Assembly (NCBI RefSeq): GCF_019343495.1 | Contig: NZ_CP072549.1 | Coordinates: 744,001-808,000 of the forward strand | Source of the DNA: Acinetobacter lwoffii | Lineage (GTDB): Bacteria; Pseudomonadota; Gammaproteobacteria; Pseudomonadales; Moraxellaceae | Reading direction: 5' to 3' | Length of the DNA stretch: 64,000 nt | Shown: positions 1-8,723 of the stretch, in pieces | How positions within the stretch are numbered: position 1 is the stretch's first letter | Layout of the letters: each line of letters starts with the position of its first letter | The notes under the pieces: generated by a model | Told to the model about the DNA's origin: nothing | Database searches by the model: none | Seen by the model: only the letters and a program-made list of their open reading frames with translations | Program-made: the position numbers and the translations under genes

Positions 1-347
1 TTTTAAAATTATGAAATCATTCAGACTAGGCGGGTGAAAATCTGCCTTATCTGCAACTTTGATTAATAGTATAAGCCATGACTTGAAGTTGATTCATGCT
101 CCGGCAGCTCAGGAAAGACTGAGGATCTGGTTTAATCTGCCAGAATTTCAGACAAATATTATCAATTTCATAAAATAATTCTATAATAGCGCCCATTCTC
201 GGCAGCGTTATCCAGACACTTCGTCAAATGGTATAACCTGACCATTTTCTATTTTTCATTCAAGTTCTCCTCCGTGAACCGGCTTGTATATTCAGATTCA
301 GCATCTTATCTGTCCGTGACGGCACATAAGAATATTTAGGTATCCAC
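1..347. other. Intergenic region at left edge, no gene seen
   Basis: No credible coding frame, tRNA or clear terminator is visible in this left-edge stretch. It presumably carries the promoter of the OsmC-YcaO gene that starts at 348, but I see no convincing -35/-10 pair. Confidence 0.4.
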
Positions 348-2549
348 ATGGAAATTAAGGTCAATTATCTCGATAATCTTCGTCAGGAAGCCAAGTTCGA
401 TGACTTCACGGTAATCGCCGATCAGCCGATCCGCTATAAAGGCGATGGTTCGGCACCCGGCCCATTCGATTATTTTCTGGCATCTTCAGCTTTATGTGCG
501 GCTTATTTTGTCAAAGTCTATTGCGCGGCACGTGATATTCCGACCGACAATATCCGCCTATCTCAAAACAATATCGTTGATCCTGAAAACCGATATAAAC
601 AGATTTTTAAAATTCAGGTGGAACTACCGGCTGATATTTCTGAAAAAGACCGCCAGGGAATTTTACGTTCGATCGACCGTTGTACCGTCAAAAAAGTAAT
701 TCAAACCGGTCCTGAATTTGTCATTGAAGAAGTAGAAAGTATCGATGCAGATGCTCAGGCCTTGTTAATGCCAAGTCTGGCTTCTGACCATACGACTTTC
801 ATTCCGGGTAAGGACCTTCCGCTGGAAGAAACGATTGCCAATATGTCTGCCATTCTGGCAGGCCTTGGCATGAAGATTGAAATCGCGTCTTGGCGTAATA
901 TCGTGCCGAATGTGTGGTCGCTACATATCCGTGATGCGCAGTCACCAATGTGCTTTACCAATGGTAAGGGTTCGACCAAAGAAAGTGCGCTGGCATCTGC
1001 CTTGGGCGAATTTATTGAGCGTCTGAATTGCAACTTTTTCTATAACGACCAGTTCTGGGGTGAGGATATTGCCAATGCCGAATTTGTGCATTATCCAGAT
1101 GAAAAATGGTTCCAGCCAGGTCCAAATGGCGAACTACCTGCAGAAATTTTAGATGAACATACCCGTGAAATTTATGATCCTGAAGATGAATTATTGGGTA
1201 TCCATCTTTACGACACCAACTCTGGTAATAAAGCACGTGGCATCTGTTCATTGCCATTTGTACGTCAGTCTGATGGTGAAACCGTTTATTTCCCGTCGAA
1301 TCTGATCGAAAACCTTTACTTAAGTAACGGGATGAGTGCCGGCAATACCTTGGCTGAAGCGCAAGTACAATGTCTGTCTGAAATTTTCGAACGTGGGGTA
1401 AAACGCGAAATTCTGGAAGGTGAACTGGCACTACCGGATGTGCCTGAACATGTTCTGGCAAAATATCCAAAAATTGTTGAAGGCATTAAAGGTCTGGAAG
1501 AACAGGGCTTCCCGGTTCTGGTCAAAGATGCTTCACTAGGCGGTCAGTTCCCGGTCATGTGCGTTACCTTGATGAACCCGCGTACCGGCGGTGTATTTGC
1601 CTCATTCGGTGCCCATCCTAACTTTGAAGTAGCATTAGAACGCAGTCTGACTGAGTTATTGCAAGGCCGTAGTTTTGAAGGTCTGAATGATCTGCCAAAA
1701 CCAACCTTTAGCAGTAATGCCGTGACTGAACCAAATAACTTCGTCGAGCATTTCATCGACTCGAGCGGTGTAGTGTCTTGGCGTTTCTTCAGCGCGAAAT
1801 CAGATTATGATTTTGTCGAGTGGGATTTCACTAATAACGGTCAAAATTCGAATGCGGACGAAGCTCAGGAATTATTCACGATTCTGGAAGACATGGGCCA
1901 TGAAGTTTATATGGCGGTGTATCAGCATCTAGGTGCAACAGCTTGCCGTATTCTGGTACCGGGCTATTCGGAAATTTATCTGGTAGAAGATCTGGTTTGG
2001 GACAATACCAACAAGGCTTTGTTATATCGTGAAGATATCCTGAATCTGCACCGTCTGGATGATGAACAATTGGAAGCATTGGTTGAGCGTCTGGAAGAAG
2101 CAGATGAGGATGACTATACCGAAATCAAAACCTTGATCGGTATCGAGTTCGATGAAAATACTGAATGGGGCCAACTGACGATTCTGGAACTGAAACTTCT
2201 GATTTATGTAGCTTTACAGCAATTTGAAGAAGCTAAAGATCTGGTTGAGCAGTTCCTGCAGTTCAATACCAATACCGTTGAACGTGGCCTGTTCTACCAG
2301 TGCATGAATGTCGTTCTGGAAGTCATTCTGGATAATGAAATGGAACTGGAAGATTATGAACACAACTTCCGTCGTATGTTTGGTGATGCCCGTATGGATG
2401 TCGTTCTAGGTTCAATCGAAGGAACAGTTCGTTTCTATGGTTTGACCGAAACCAACATGCAGCTAGAAGGGCTGGATCGTCATTTGCGCCTGATTGACAG
2501 TTACAAGAAACTGCATGCGGCGCGTGCAAAGTTTGTGGCTCAGCAATAA
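348..2549 (+). CDS. ycaO: OsmC-YcaO fusion protein with C-terminal helical repeat region
   Basis: This 733-aa protein has three parts. Residues 1-135 form an OsmC-like domain that keeps cysteines at C50 and C112, the positions of the peroxidatic pair in OsmC/Ohr proteins. Residues about 150-560 form a YcaO domain with the acidic ATP-binding helices (KESALASALGEFIERL near 211-226 and a second SEIFERG segment). The C-terminal 150 residues are acidic, helical and TPR-like. YcaO proteins use ATP to activate amide backbones; E. coli YcaO is linked to RimO-dependent methylthiolation of ribosomal protein S12. Fusion to OsmC is a known variant. A weak TTAGG ribosome site lies at 336-340, and a terminator follows at 2600. 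It has no obvious link to its neighbours. Confidence 0.85.
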   Translation: MEIKVNYLDNLRQEAKFDDFTVIADQPIRYKGDGSAPGPFDYFLASSALCAAYFVKVYCAARDIPTDNIRLSQNNIVDPENRYKQIFKIQVELPADISEKDRQGILRSIDRCTVKKVIQTGPEFVIEEVESIDADAQALLMPSLASDHTTFIPGKDLPLEETIANMSAILAGLGMKIEIASWRNIVPNVWSLHIRDAQSPMCFTNGKGSTKESALASALGEFIERLNCNFFYNDQFWGEDIANAEFVHYPDEKWFQPGPNGELPAEILDEHTREIYDPEDELLGIHLYDTNSGNKARGICSLPFVRQSDGETVYFPSNLIENLYLSNGMSAGNTLAEAQVQCLSEIFERGVKREILEGELALPDVPEHVLAKYPKIVEGIKGLEEQGFPVLVKDASLGGQFPVMCVTLMNPRTGGVFASFGAHPNFEVALERSLTELLQGRSFEGLNDLPKPTFSSNAVTEPNNFVEHFIDSSGVVSWRFFSAKSDYDFVEWDFTNNGQNSNADEAQELFTILEDMGHEVYMAVYQHLGATACRILVPGYSEIYLVEDLVWDNTNKALLYREDILNLHRLDDEQLEALVERLEEADEDDYTEIKTLIGIEFDENTEWGQLTILELKLLIYVALQQFEEAKDLVEQFLQFNTNTVERGLFYQCMNVVLEVILDNEMELEDYEHNFRRMFGDARMDVVLGSIEGTVRFYGLTETNMQLEGLDRHLRLIDSYKKLHAARAKFVAQQ

Positions 2550-2599
2550 TCCATAGATGAATGACTAAAAGTTTTCGTCATTTGTTTTAAATATTAAAG

Positions 2600-2631
2600 A
2601 TGGCTTACTCGGTTTCGAGTAGGCCATTTTT
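2600..2631 (+). terminator. Rho-independent terminator after the OsmC-YcaO gene
   Basis: The stem ATGGC-T-TACTCG pairs with CGAGTA-G-GCCAT across a GTTT loop and is followed by a TTTTT run. It lies about 50 bp after the stop codon at 2549. Confidence 0.85.
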
Positions 2632-2681
2632 ATCTCTGACCCTATATGCAATCTTTTCTATTTTTCTATTTGAAAATTTAT

Positions 2682-2711
2682 TAATCCCAGCTCCCTCGGG
2701 AACTGGGATTA
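2682..2711 (-). terminator. Hairpin downstream of ETF-QO
   Basis: TAATCCCAG (2682-2690) is perfectly repeated in inverted form by CTGGGATTA (2703-2711), with further TCCC/GGGA pairing inside the loop. On the minus strand it lies about 100 bp beyond the stop of the ETF-QO gene and is followed by a weak U-rich tract, so it is a possible terminator. A second, bulged dyad (GTGAATG..AGAAA with TTTCTCATTCAC) lies at about 2764-2799, nearer the stop. Confidence 0.5.
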
Positions 2712-2808
2712 CCTAAAAAATTAAAGTGAAGTGTTAATATTAACTGCTTCAAGATTGGGTATGTGAATGTGAGAAATAGATGTATTTTTCTCATTCACAG
2801 GAATTACC

Positions 2809-4521
2809 TTACATATTCGGGTAATTCGGACCACCACCACCTTCCGGTGTTACCCAGGTGATGTTCTGGGACGGATCCTTAATGTCACAGGTCTTGCAGT
2901 GTACACAGTTGGCTGCATTGATCTGGAAACGCTTGGAACCGTCATTATTTTCCATAATTTCATAGACACCCGCCGGGCAGTAACGCTGCGCAGGCTCATC
3001 CCATTTCGGTAGATTTACTTCCACCGGAATCGAAGCATCGGTCAGTTTCAAGTGCGCTGGCTGGTTCTCTTCATGGACCGTATTCGAGACAAATACTGAA
3101 GACAGACGGTCAAAGGTCAGCTTGCCATCCGGTTTTGGATAGGTCGGCTTGAAGCTTTCAGCTGCCTGGGTTTTTAGCGCAGCATGGTCCTGAACCAGAT
3201 CATGCAAGGTAAAAGGCACTTTAAACACGTTCTGGTCGATAAAGTTAAAGGCACCACCGATCCATTGGCCGAACTTGTGCATCGCCGGGCCGAAGTTACG
3301 TGAGTTGTATAACTCTTCTTTGAGCCAGCTGTTGTTAAACTTGTCGGTATAAGCAGTCAGTTCCTTAACAAAGAAATCTTCGCCTTCCACAACACGTGCC
3401 ACCGCCAGATCACCGCCTTTTTCTACACCGGCAGCAATCGCTTCAAACACCGCTTCACCGCAGAGCATGCCGGATTTCATCGCCGTATGTGAGCCTTTGA
3501 TCTTGGCAAAGTTCAGGAAGCCTGCATCATCACCAATTAAAGAGCCACCCGGGAAGGTGAATTTTGGTAGTGAGTTAAAACCACCTTTGGTCACAGCACG
3601 GGCACCATAAGAAATACGCTTACCGCCTTCCAGATACTGCTTGATCAGCGGATGGGTTTTCCAGCGCTGCATTTCCATGAATGGATACATATGCGGGTTG
3701 GTGTAAGACAGATCCACGATCATGCCCAAGGTCACCTGGTTGTTATCGGCATGGTACAACCACCAGCCACCTGAAGAACCGGTTTCAGAAAGTGGCCAAC
3801 CGGCACCATGCATCACCAGACCCGGTTTGTGCTTGGCAGGATCGATTTCCCACAACTCTTTAATGCCGATACCGTAGTGTTGCGGATCAGCGTCCTTGTC
3901 CAGGTTGAACTTCTGGATTAAACGCTTACCTAAGTGACCGCGGCAACCTTCAGCAAATAACGTGTATTTGGCATGCAGTTCATAACCCGGGGTAAAGTTA
4001 TGCGTCGGTTCGCCATCTTTACCAATGCCCATGTCACCGGTCTGGATGCCTTTGACTGTGCCATCGGCATGATACAGAATTTCCGAGGCTGCAAAGCCTG
4101 GGAAGATCGACACTTCCAGTTCTTCGGCTTTCTGGCCTAACCAGCGCACCACGTTGCCGAGCGAGATGACATAGTTGCCATCGTTATGCATGGTTTTAGG
4201 TACCATCCAGTGTGGTGCTTCCTGTGATTTTTCATCTGACAGCAGGAAGAAGGTTTTATCTTCAGTCACTGGGACATTTAGCGGGGCACCCTGTTCTTTC
4301 CAGTCCGGGAACAGCTCGTTCATGGCACGCGGTTCAAGTACCGCACCAGACAGAATATGTGCACCGACTTCGGAGCCTTTTTCTACGACACAAACGGACA
4401 AATCGTTTAAGTTGTTTTCAATTGCAAGTTGACGGATTTTGATCGCAGCAGAAAGACCCGCAGGGCCTGCGCCTACGATGACGACGTCAAACTCCATCGA
4501 TTCTCTTGTTATATCTTCCAT
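2809..4521 (-). CDS. etfD: Electron transfer flavoprotein-ubiquinone oxidoreductase
   Basis: The 570-aa enzyme passes electrons from ETF to ubiquinone at the membrane and so closes the electron path of every acyl-CoA dehydrogenase in this window. The FAD-binding GAGPAG motif is at residues 17-22. The C-terminus has the ferredoxin-like ANCVHCKTC cluster plus the upstream CP motif needed for a 4Fe-4S centre, and ends in the family's GGGGPNYPNM tail. Length matches bacterial homologues. The start at 4521 is used here; the ATG at 4497 (MEFDVVIVGAG), preceded by AAGAGAA, is an alternative. A 17-bp palindrome like those in the dca region lies 14 bp upstream, suggesting co-regulation. ETF-alpha and ETF-beta genes are not in the window. 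Confidence 0.95.
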   Translation of the reverse strand: MEDITRESMEFDVVIVGAGPAGLSAAIKIRQLAIENNLNDLSVCVVEKGSEVGAHILSGAVLEPRAMNELFPDWKEQGAPLNVPVTEDKTFFLLSDEKSQEAPHWMVPKTMHNDGNYVISLGNVVRWLGQKAEELEVSIFPGFAASEILYHADGTVKGIQTGDMGIGKDGEPTHNFTPGYELHAKYTLFAEGCRGHLGKRLIQKFNLDKDADPQHYGIGIKELWEIDPAKHKPGLVMHGAGWPLSETGSSGGWWLYHADNNQVTLGMIVDLSYTNPHMYPFMEMQRWKTHPLIKQYLEGGKRISYGARAVTKGGFNSLPKFTFPGGSLIGDDAGFLNFAKIKGSHTAMKSGMLCGEAVFEAIAAGVEKGGDLAVARVVEGEDFFVKELTAYTDKFNNSWLKEELYNSRNFGPAMHKFGQWIGGAFNFIDQNVFKVPFTLHDLVQDHAALKTQAAESFKPTYPKPDGKLTFDRLSSVFVSNTVHEENQPAHLKLTDASIPVEVNLPKWDEPAQRYCPAGVYEIMENNDGSKRFQINAANCVHCKTCDIKDPSQNITWVTPEGGGGPNYPNM

Positions 4522-4534
4522 AATATAAAATCCA

Positions 4535-4551
4535 ATTTCGCTATACGATAT
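4535..4551. promoter_or_regulatory. Candidate IclR-type operator in front of ETF-QO
   Basis: ATTTCGCTATACGATAT matches the 17-bp palindrome ATTTCGTATTACGAAAT at 13 positions. It sits 14 bp upstream of the ETF-QO start codon, in the core promoter/leader zone. It is one of nine related sites in the window, all of them intergenic. Confidence 0.5.
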
Positions 4552-4703
4552 TTATAGCATTATCTAAATCGGTTATGAAGCTTATTTTTGATCTTTTTAT
4601 TTGGAATAGGAATTTATCTTTTTTAAAGCTTATCTATTTCGCAGCATTAAAAAGGTTTGCTGAGAATTCTGGATAAAGGAAGAAGATGTGTAGATTGGGT
4701 ATT

Positions 4704-4731
4704 CAATAAAAGAGCGACTTAATGTCGCTCT
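4704..4731 (-). terminator. Terminator of the IclR regulator gene
   Basis: AGAGCGAC/GTCGCTCT forms an 8-bp stem with a 5-nt loop. Read on the minus strand it is followed by TTTTATT. It lies 14 bp beyond the stop codon at 4745. Confidence 0.8.
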
Positions 4732-4744
4732 GATAATTAATTTT

Positions 4745-5581
4745 TTATATGTTATTGAGATTCATTGCAATATTATTCACCATGTGAATCAGACGCGGTC
4801 CAATTTCATTTTCCAGTTTTTCCTGATTTAACAGATAACTTGGGGCACCACAGTTAAACGTTAATATCCCATGTTTGGGGTGAACCAACGGAACTGCCAC
4901 GGAATTCACATCCTTAGCCCAGTCACCTAAAGACAGACAGTAGCCATAATCCTGATAATCACGGATTGCACGTTCCAGATTACGCTTGATGGTTGGCCAC
5001 TGATCTTCGTTTCTTTTCTTGATGGCATCAAATAAATATTCGCGTTCCTTCACATCCATCGCTGCCAGACAGGCCCGTCCCATGGCACTGCTATGAATCG
5101 GTAAAGTCGAACCGACAGGGCGGCGCATGGTTAGCGTCGATTCTGTATGTACCACTTCCAGATAAATCATGCTCAAACGGTCACGGGTAGCCATTGCCAC
5201 AGGGGCTTGGGAATAACGGGACATTTCTTCCATAAACGGATAAGCCTGAGTCCGCGCAGAAATATTACTCAAAGCTGCATAACCCAAAGCCAATACGCCA
5301 ACATCCAACAGATATTTCGTGGTATTCGGTAGTTGTTTTAAATAACCTAAAGAAACCAGGGTGCTGGTAATACGGGCCACAGTTGGCTTGGGTAAGTTGG
5401 TTAATTGTGCAATTTCCTGATTGCCAAGCAATTGATTGGTCGCTGAAAAGCAACGTAAGATTTCCAATCCACGCGCAATAGACGCAATAAATTGAGGATT
5501 ATTTTCTCTATGAATATGTGAAATCGGATCTAAACGGATTTCATCAAAGTTGGGAATTTCACCAGTTTTATTTTTTGTCAT
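4745..5581 (-). CDS. dcaR: IclR-family transcriptional regulator, DcaR-like
   Basis: This is a 278-aa IclR regulator. Residues about 30-92 form the winged HTH (SIARGLEILRCF start; KPTVARITSTLVSLGYL recognition segment). Residues about 95-278 form the effector-binding domain, with the usual RPVGSTLPIHSSAMGRA loop. It is transcribed divergently from the acyl-CoA dehydrogenase at 6085, and the shared 503-bp spacer holds three copies of a 17-bp palindrome. Position and family (the PobR/PcaU/CatR type that controls acid catabolism in Acinetobacter) point to a regulator of dicarboxylate beta-oxidation. The symbol follows the dca cluster of A. baylyi and is tentative; the effector is unknown. Confidence 0.8.
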   Translation of the reverse strand: MTKNKTGEIPNFDEIRLDPISHIHRENNPQFIASIARGLEILRCFSATNQLLGNQEIAQLTNLPKPTVARITSTLVSLGYLKQLPNTTKYLLDVGVLALGYAALSNISARTQAYPFMEEMSRYSQAPVAMATRDRLSMIYLEVVHTESTLTMRRPVGSTLPIHSSAMGRACLAAMDVKEREYLFDAIKKRNEDQWPTIKRNLERAIRDYQDYGYCLSLGDWAKDVNSVAVPLVHPKHGILTFNCGAPSYLLNQEKLENEIGPRLIHMVNNIAMNLNNI

Positions 5582-5626
5582 GGTCAGGGCAATTAAAGTT
5601 AAATTAATGAATATGATAGCAACATA

Positions 5627-5643
5627 ATTTCACGATACAAAAT
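5627..5643. promoter_or_regulatory. Candidate IclR operator, regulator-proximal copy
   Basis: ATTTCACGATACAAAAT keeps both outer half-sites but only 12 of the 17 consensus positions. It lies 46 bp upstream of the IclR gene start, a suitable place for autoregulation. Confidence 0.4.
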
Positions 5644-5892
5644 AAAACACTTCTACAAAAGATAAAATATAGGAAAAAGTGCCGAAATTATTTGTGGTCG
5701 AAAAGAATCCTGTTACCCAACTTTGAAGACAATATAAAATCATCTAGTTTTTTAGGTTTAACACGTAGCCAATATATTTAAAAAGTTTCGATTTCTCCGA
5801 AAGAGTCAGTGATCGATAAATATTACAGCAAGAAAAAAGGTTTAATTATCTATTCAAAAAAACTGATAAATAGAATAATCACTCATCAAAAT

Positions 5893-5909
5893 ATTTCGTA
5901 TCGTGAAAT
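5893..5909. promoter_or_regulatory. Candidate IclR operator, middle copy
   Basis: ATTTCGTATCGTGAAAT matches 14 of the 17 consensus positions with intact ATTTC/GAAAT ends. It lies between the IclR gene and the dcaA-like gene. Confidence 0.55.
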
Positions 5910-6018
5910 TAAATATTAAACACAAATCAACTGGAATACCAGAAAAATTTCATTTTTTAGTTAAAATATAAAATTTTTAATAATTTCACTTGCTCAAAAT
6001 GATTTTATATGATTATTT

Positions 6019-6035
6019 ATTTCGTAATACGAAAC
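6019..6035. promoter_or_regulatory. Candidate IclR operator, strongest palindrome
   Basis: TTTCGTA-A-TACGAAA (6020-6034) is a perfect 15-bp palindrome, the cleanest copy in the window. It lies 50 bp upstream of the dcaA-like start, probably overlapping the start of transcription. Confidence 0.65.
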
Positions 6036-6084
6036 AAAAATAAGGGTAAAGGAATTTACCTAAATTATATCCATGGAGATTCAT

Positions 6085-7239
6085 ATGATTCGTGATCCGG
6101 AAATGCTAGACCAACTTCTGTCAACGATTCGCGATTTTGTAAAAAATGAACTGGTGCCTCTTGAGCATGAAGTAGAAGAGAACAACGCCATTCCTGAACA
6201 TATTGTGGAACAGATGAAAGAGCTGGGCTTGTTTGGCCTGACGATTCCTGAAGAATATGGCGGTTTAGGCATTACCATGGAAGAAGAAATTCTGGTCGCG
6301 ATGGAGTTAGGTCATACATCAGCTGCATTCCGCTCTTTAATTGGTACTAACAACGGCATTGGCTCAAGTGGCATCATTATCGACGGTACAGAAGAACAAA
6401 AACAGAAATATTTACCGCGTTATGCAACGGGCGAAATTATTGGTTCATTCTGTTTGACCGAACCGGATTCCGGCTCAGACGCTGCTGCTTTAAAAACCAG
6501 TGCAGTCAAAGACGGCGATTATTATATTTTAAACGGAACTAAACGCTTTATCACCAATGCACCACGTGCCACGACATTTACCGTGATGGCACGTACCAAT
6601 CAAGAGATTAAAGGTGCGAGCGGTATTTCAGCATTTCTAGTCGAAGCAGGCACACTTGGTTTAAGCCTAGGTAAAATTGATAAGAAAATGGGCCAACATG
6701 GTTCCTATACCTGTGATGTAATTTTTGATAACTGTAAAGTGCATAAAGATCAGCTGATTGGCGGTGTAGAAGGGATTGGCTTCAAAACAGCAATGCGCGT
6801 TCTAGATAAGGGCCGTCTGCACATTGCCGGTTATAGCGTCGGCATGGCAGAGCGTATGCTGGAAGATGCACTTAACTATGCAGTGGAACGCAAACAGTTT
6901 GGCCAGCCCATTGCGAATTTCCAGCTAATCCAAGGTATGTTGGCAGACTCCAAAGCCGAGATTTATGCAGCCAAATGTATGGTGCTGGATGCTGCGCGTC
7001 TACGTGATGCTGGCCAAAATGTTACGACTGAAGCCTCTTGTGCCAAAATGTTTGCAACTGAAATGTGTGGTCGAGTAGCTGATCGCTGTTTGCAGATTCA
7101 TGGTGGAGCGGGTTATATCAGTGAATATTCAATTGAACGTTTCTACCGTGATGTGCGTCTGTTCCGTTTATATGAAGGAACCACACAAATCCAGCAAATT
7201 ATTATTGCGCGTGAAATGATTAAACAAGCAACCGCCTAA
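6085..7239 (+). CDS. dcaA: Acyl-CoA dehydrogenase, DcaA-like (dicarboxylyl-CoA)
   Basis: This 384-aa flavoprotein of the short/medium-chain acyl-CoA dehydrogenase family should form the trans-2-enoyl-CoA from dicarboxylyl-CoA thioesters such as adipyl- or pimeloyl-CoA. Visible hallmarks are IPEEYGGLG, the FAD/substrate segment CLTEPDSGSDAA, RKQFGQPI, and the C-terminal LYEGTTQIQQ with the usual catalytic glutamate. The start at 6085 is preferred because GGAG at 6075-6078 lies 6 bp upstream; an ATG at 6073 would contain that site. It is followed 31 bp later by gcdH in one operon. Substrate is inferred from context; general short-chain specificity cannot be excluded. Confidence 0.85.
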   Translation: MIRDPEMLDQLLSTIRDFVKNELVPLEHEVEENNAIPEHIVEQMKELGLFGLTIPEEYGGLGITMEEEILVAMELGHTSAAFRSLIGTNNGIGSSGIIIDGTEEQKQKYLPRYATGEIIGSFCLTEPDSGSDAAALKTSAVKDGDYYILNGTKRFITNAPRATTFTVMARTNQEIKGASGISAFLVEAGTLGLSLGKIDKKMGQHGSYTCDVIFDNCKVHKDQLIGGVEGIGFKTAMRVLDKGRLHIAGYSVGMAERMLEDALNYAVERKQFGQPIANFQLIQGMLADSKAEIYAAKCMVLDAARLRDAGQNVTTEASCAKMFATEMCGRVADRCLQIHGGAGYISEYSIERFYRDVRLFRLYEGTTQIQQIIIAREMIKQATA

Positions 7240-7270
7240 TCTCATAATTTTAAAATAAGGAAATATTAAA

Positions 7271-8470
7271 ATGACGACAAAAATTAGATTTGATTGGCAA
7301 GACCCGTTTTTAATCGAACAGCAACTGACGTCAGAAGAGCGTATGATCCGCGATGCAGCGGCAGCGTACTGTCAAGACAAACTGATGCCGCGTGTACTGG
7401 AACAGTTCCGCCATGAAAAAACCGATCCGGCTATTTTCCGTGAGATGGGTGAACTTGGTCTGCTAGGCCCAACTATTCCTGAACAGTACGGTGGTGCAGG
7501 TTTAAATTATGTCAGTTATGGTCTGATTGCCCGTGAAGTTGAACGTGTCGATTCAGGTTATCGCTCAATGGCCAGCGTACAAAGCTCTCTGGTGATGGTG
7601 CCAATTAATGAATTTGGTTCTGAAGAGCAAAAGCAGAAGTATTTACCAAAATTAGCAACCGGTGAGTATATTGGTTGCTTCGGCCTGACCGAGCCGGATC
7701 ATGGTTCGGATCCGGGCAGCATGATTACCCGTGCCAAAAAAGTCGAGGGTGGTTACCGTTTAACTGGCGCAAAAATGTGGATTACCAACAGCCCGATTGC
7801 TGATGTATTTGTAGTTTGGGCTAAAGAAGTTTCTGCCGAAGGTAATGTCAGTGACATTCGTGGCTTTATTCTAGAAAAAGGCTGGGAAGGGCTTTCTGCT
7901 CCAGCGATTCACGGTAAAGTGGGTCTACGTGCCTCGATCACCGGTGAAATTGTAATGGATAACGTCTTTGTTCCAGAAGAAAATGCATTTCCGGAAGTTC
8001 GTGGTTTAAAAGGGCCTTTTACTTGCTTGAATAGTGCGCGTTACGGGATTGCATGGGGTGCCATGGGTGCAGCAGAATTCTGCTGGCATACCGCGCATCA
8101 GTACACCATGGACCGTAAACAGTTTGGCCGACCACTTGCTGCGAATCAGCTGATTCAGAAAAAACTGGCAGACATGCAAACTGAAATTGCACTCGGTTTG
8201 CAGGTGGCTTTACGTTTTGGCCGCATGAAAGATGAGGGCATTGCTTCAGTTGAAGGTACGTCTTTAATTAAGCGTAATAACTGTGGCAAGGCACTGGATA
8301 TTGCCCGTTTGGCCCGTGACATGATGGGCGGTAACGGGATTTCTGATGAATTCGGTGTGGCCCGTCATCTGGTTAATCTGGAAGTGGTAAATACCTATGA
8401 AGGTACCCATGATGTACATGCCCTGATTTTAGGTCGTGCACAAACCGGAATTGCAGCCTTTTGCAACTAA
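7271..8470 (+). CDS. gcdH: Glutaryl-CoA dehydrogenase
   Basis: This 399-aa enzyme oxidises and decarboxylates glutaryl-CoA to crotonyl-CoA, passing electrons to ETF. It starts like family members ([21 protein letters not shown]), has [15 protein letters not shown] and [25 protein letters not shown], and ends with [24 protein letters not shown], where the YEGTHD glutamate is catalytic. These are close to human and Pseudomonas GcdH. AAGGAA lies 9-14 bp before the ATG. Its position right after the DcaA-like gene fits breakdown of odd-chain dicarboxylates (pimelate, glutarate), for which glutaryl-CoA is the terminal intermediate. Confidence 0.95.
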   Translation: MTTKIRFDWQDPFLIEQQLTSEERMIRDAAAAYCQDKLMPRVLEQFRHEKTDPAIFREMGELGLLGPTIPEQYGGAGLNYVSYGLIAREVERVDSGYRSMASVQSSLVMVPINEFGSEEQKQKYLPKLATGEYIGCFGLTEPDHGSDPGSMITRAKKVEGGYRLTGAKMWITNSPIADVFVVWAKEVSAEGNVSDIRGFILEKGWEGLSAPAIHGKVGLRASITGEIVMDNVFVPEENAFPEVRGLKGPFTCLNSARYGIAWGAMGAAEFCWHTAHQYTMDRKQFGRPLAANQLIQKKLADMQTEIALGLQVALRFGRMKDEGIASVEGTSLIKRNNCGKALDIARLARDMMGGNGISDEFGVARHLVNLEVVNTYEGTHDVHALILGRAQTGIAAFCN

Positions 8471-8483
8471 ACCTGAGTTTAAC

Positions 8484-8512
8484 CTAGCCAGCATTGCTGG
8501 CTAGATTGTTTT
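8484..8512 (+). terminator. Terminator after gcdH
   Basis: CTAGCCAGC and GCTGGCTAG form a perfect 9-bp stem around ATT, followed by ATTGTTTT. It lies 14 bp after the gcdH stop. Confidence 0.85.
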
Positions 8513-8592
8513 ACGGGTTTAAGAATTGTGCTTAATCACATCATTTAATGTATTGCTATGTGATTTCTGCAGAGAAAATTTATCAAGAACTT

Positions 8593-8678
8593 TGAAAATC
8601 ATTTTCATACCACCTTGTTCAAGCGTGGTAATGATCAGTAAATATTCTATATTTCACCTAAAAAATTAAGTGAAATAT
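8593..8678. promoter_or_regulatory. Three consecutive dyads upstream of an AAHS transporter
   Basis: Three dyads follow one another. TGAAAAT-C-ATTTTCA (8593-8607) is a perfect 15-bp palindrome. TACCACCTTG..CAAG-C-GTGGTA (8608-8630) is a 10-bp stem with one bulge. ATATTTCACCTAA (8649-8661) pairs with TTAAGTGAAATAT (8666-8678), 13 bp with one mismatch. They lie between the gcdH terminator and the transporter start and are probably operator or leader structures; the binding protein is unknown. Confidence 0.5.
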
Positions 8679-8723
8679 GCGTTTTAAAAAGGCACAGGAG
8701 TGCCGAAAAGTAGAAAGAGCATT

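Larger units (their letters stand above)
5582..6084. promoter_or_regulatory. Divergent control region between IclR gene and acyl-CoA dehydrogenase
   Basis: This 503-bp very AT-rich spacer has no coding frame of its own. It contains three palindromes (5627-5643, 5893-5909, 6019-6035) between the divergent IclR gene and the dcaA-like gene. A possible weak promoter for the rightward gene is TTGCTC (5990-5995), 17 bp, TTATTT (6013-6018), which would place the strongest palindrome right after the -10 element. That promoter call is uncertain. Confidence 0.6.

Noticed and set aside
2809..4521. Several 60-100 codon frames opposite ETF-QO and opposite most other enzymes
   Set aside because: They are antisense shadows of long conserved genes, with no ribosome sites or recognisable domains.
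6073..6084. Upstream ATG for the DcaA-like gene
   Set aside because: The GGAG ribosome site lies inside these codons and is correctly spaced for 6085; the same logic moved starts at 18677, 25386 and 39457.
8593..8607. Fur box (TGAAAATCATTTTCA)
   Set aside because: It resembles half of a Fur site but lacks the 19-bp GATAATGATAATCATTATC pattern, and no iron gene is near.
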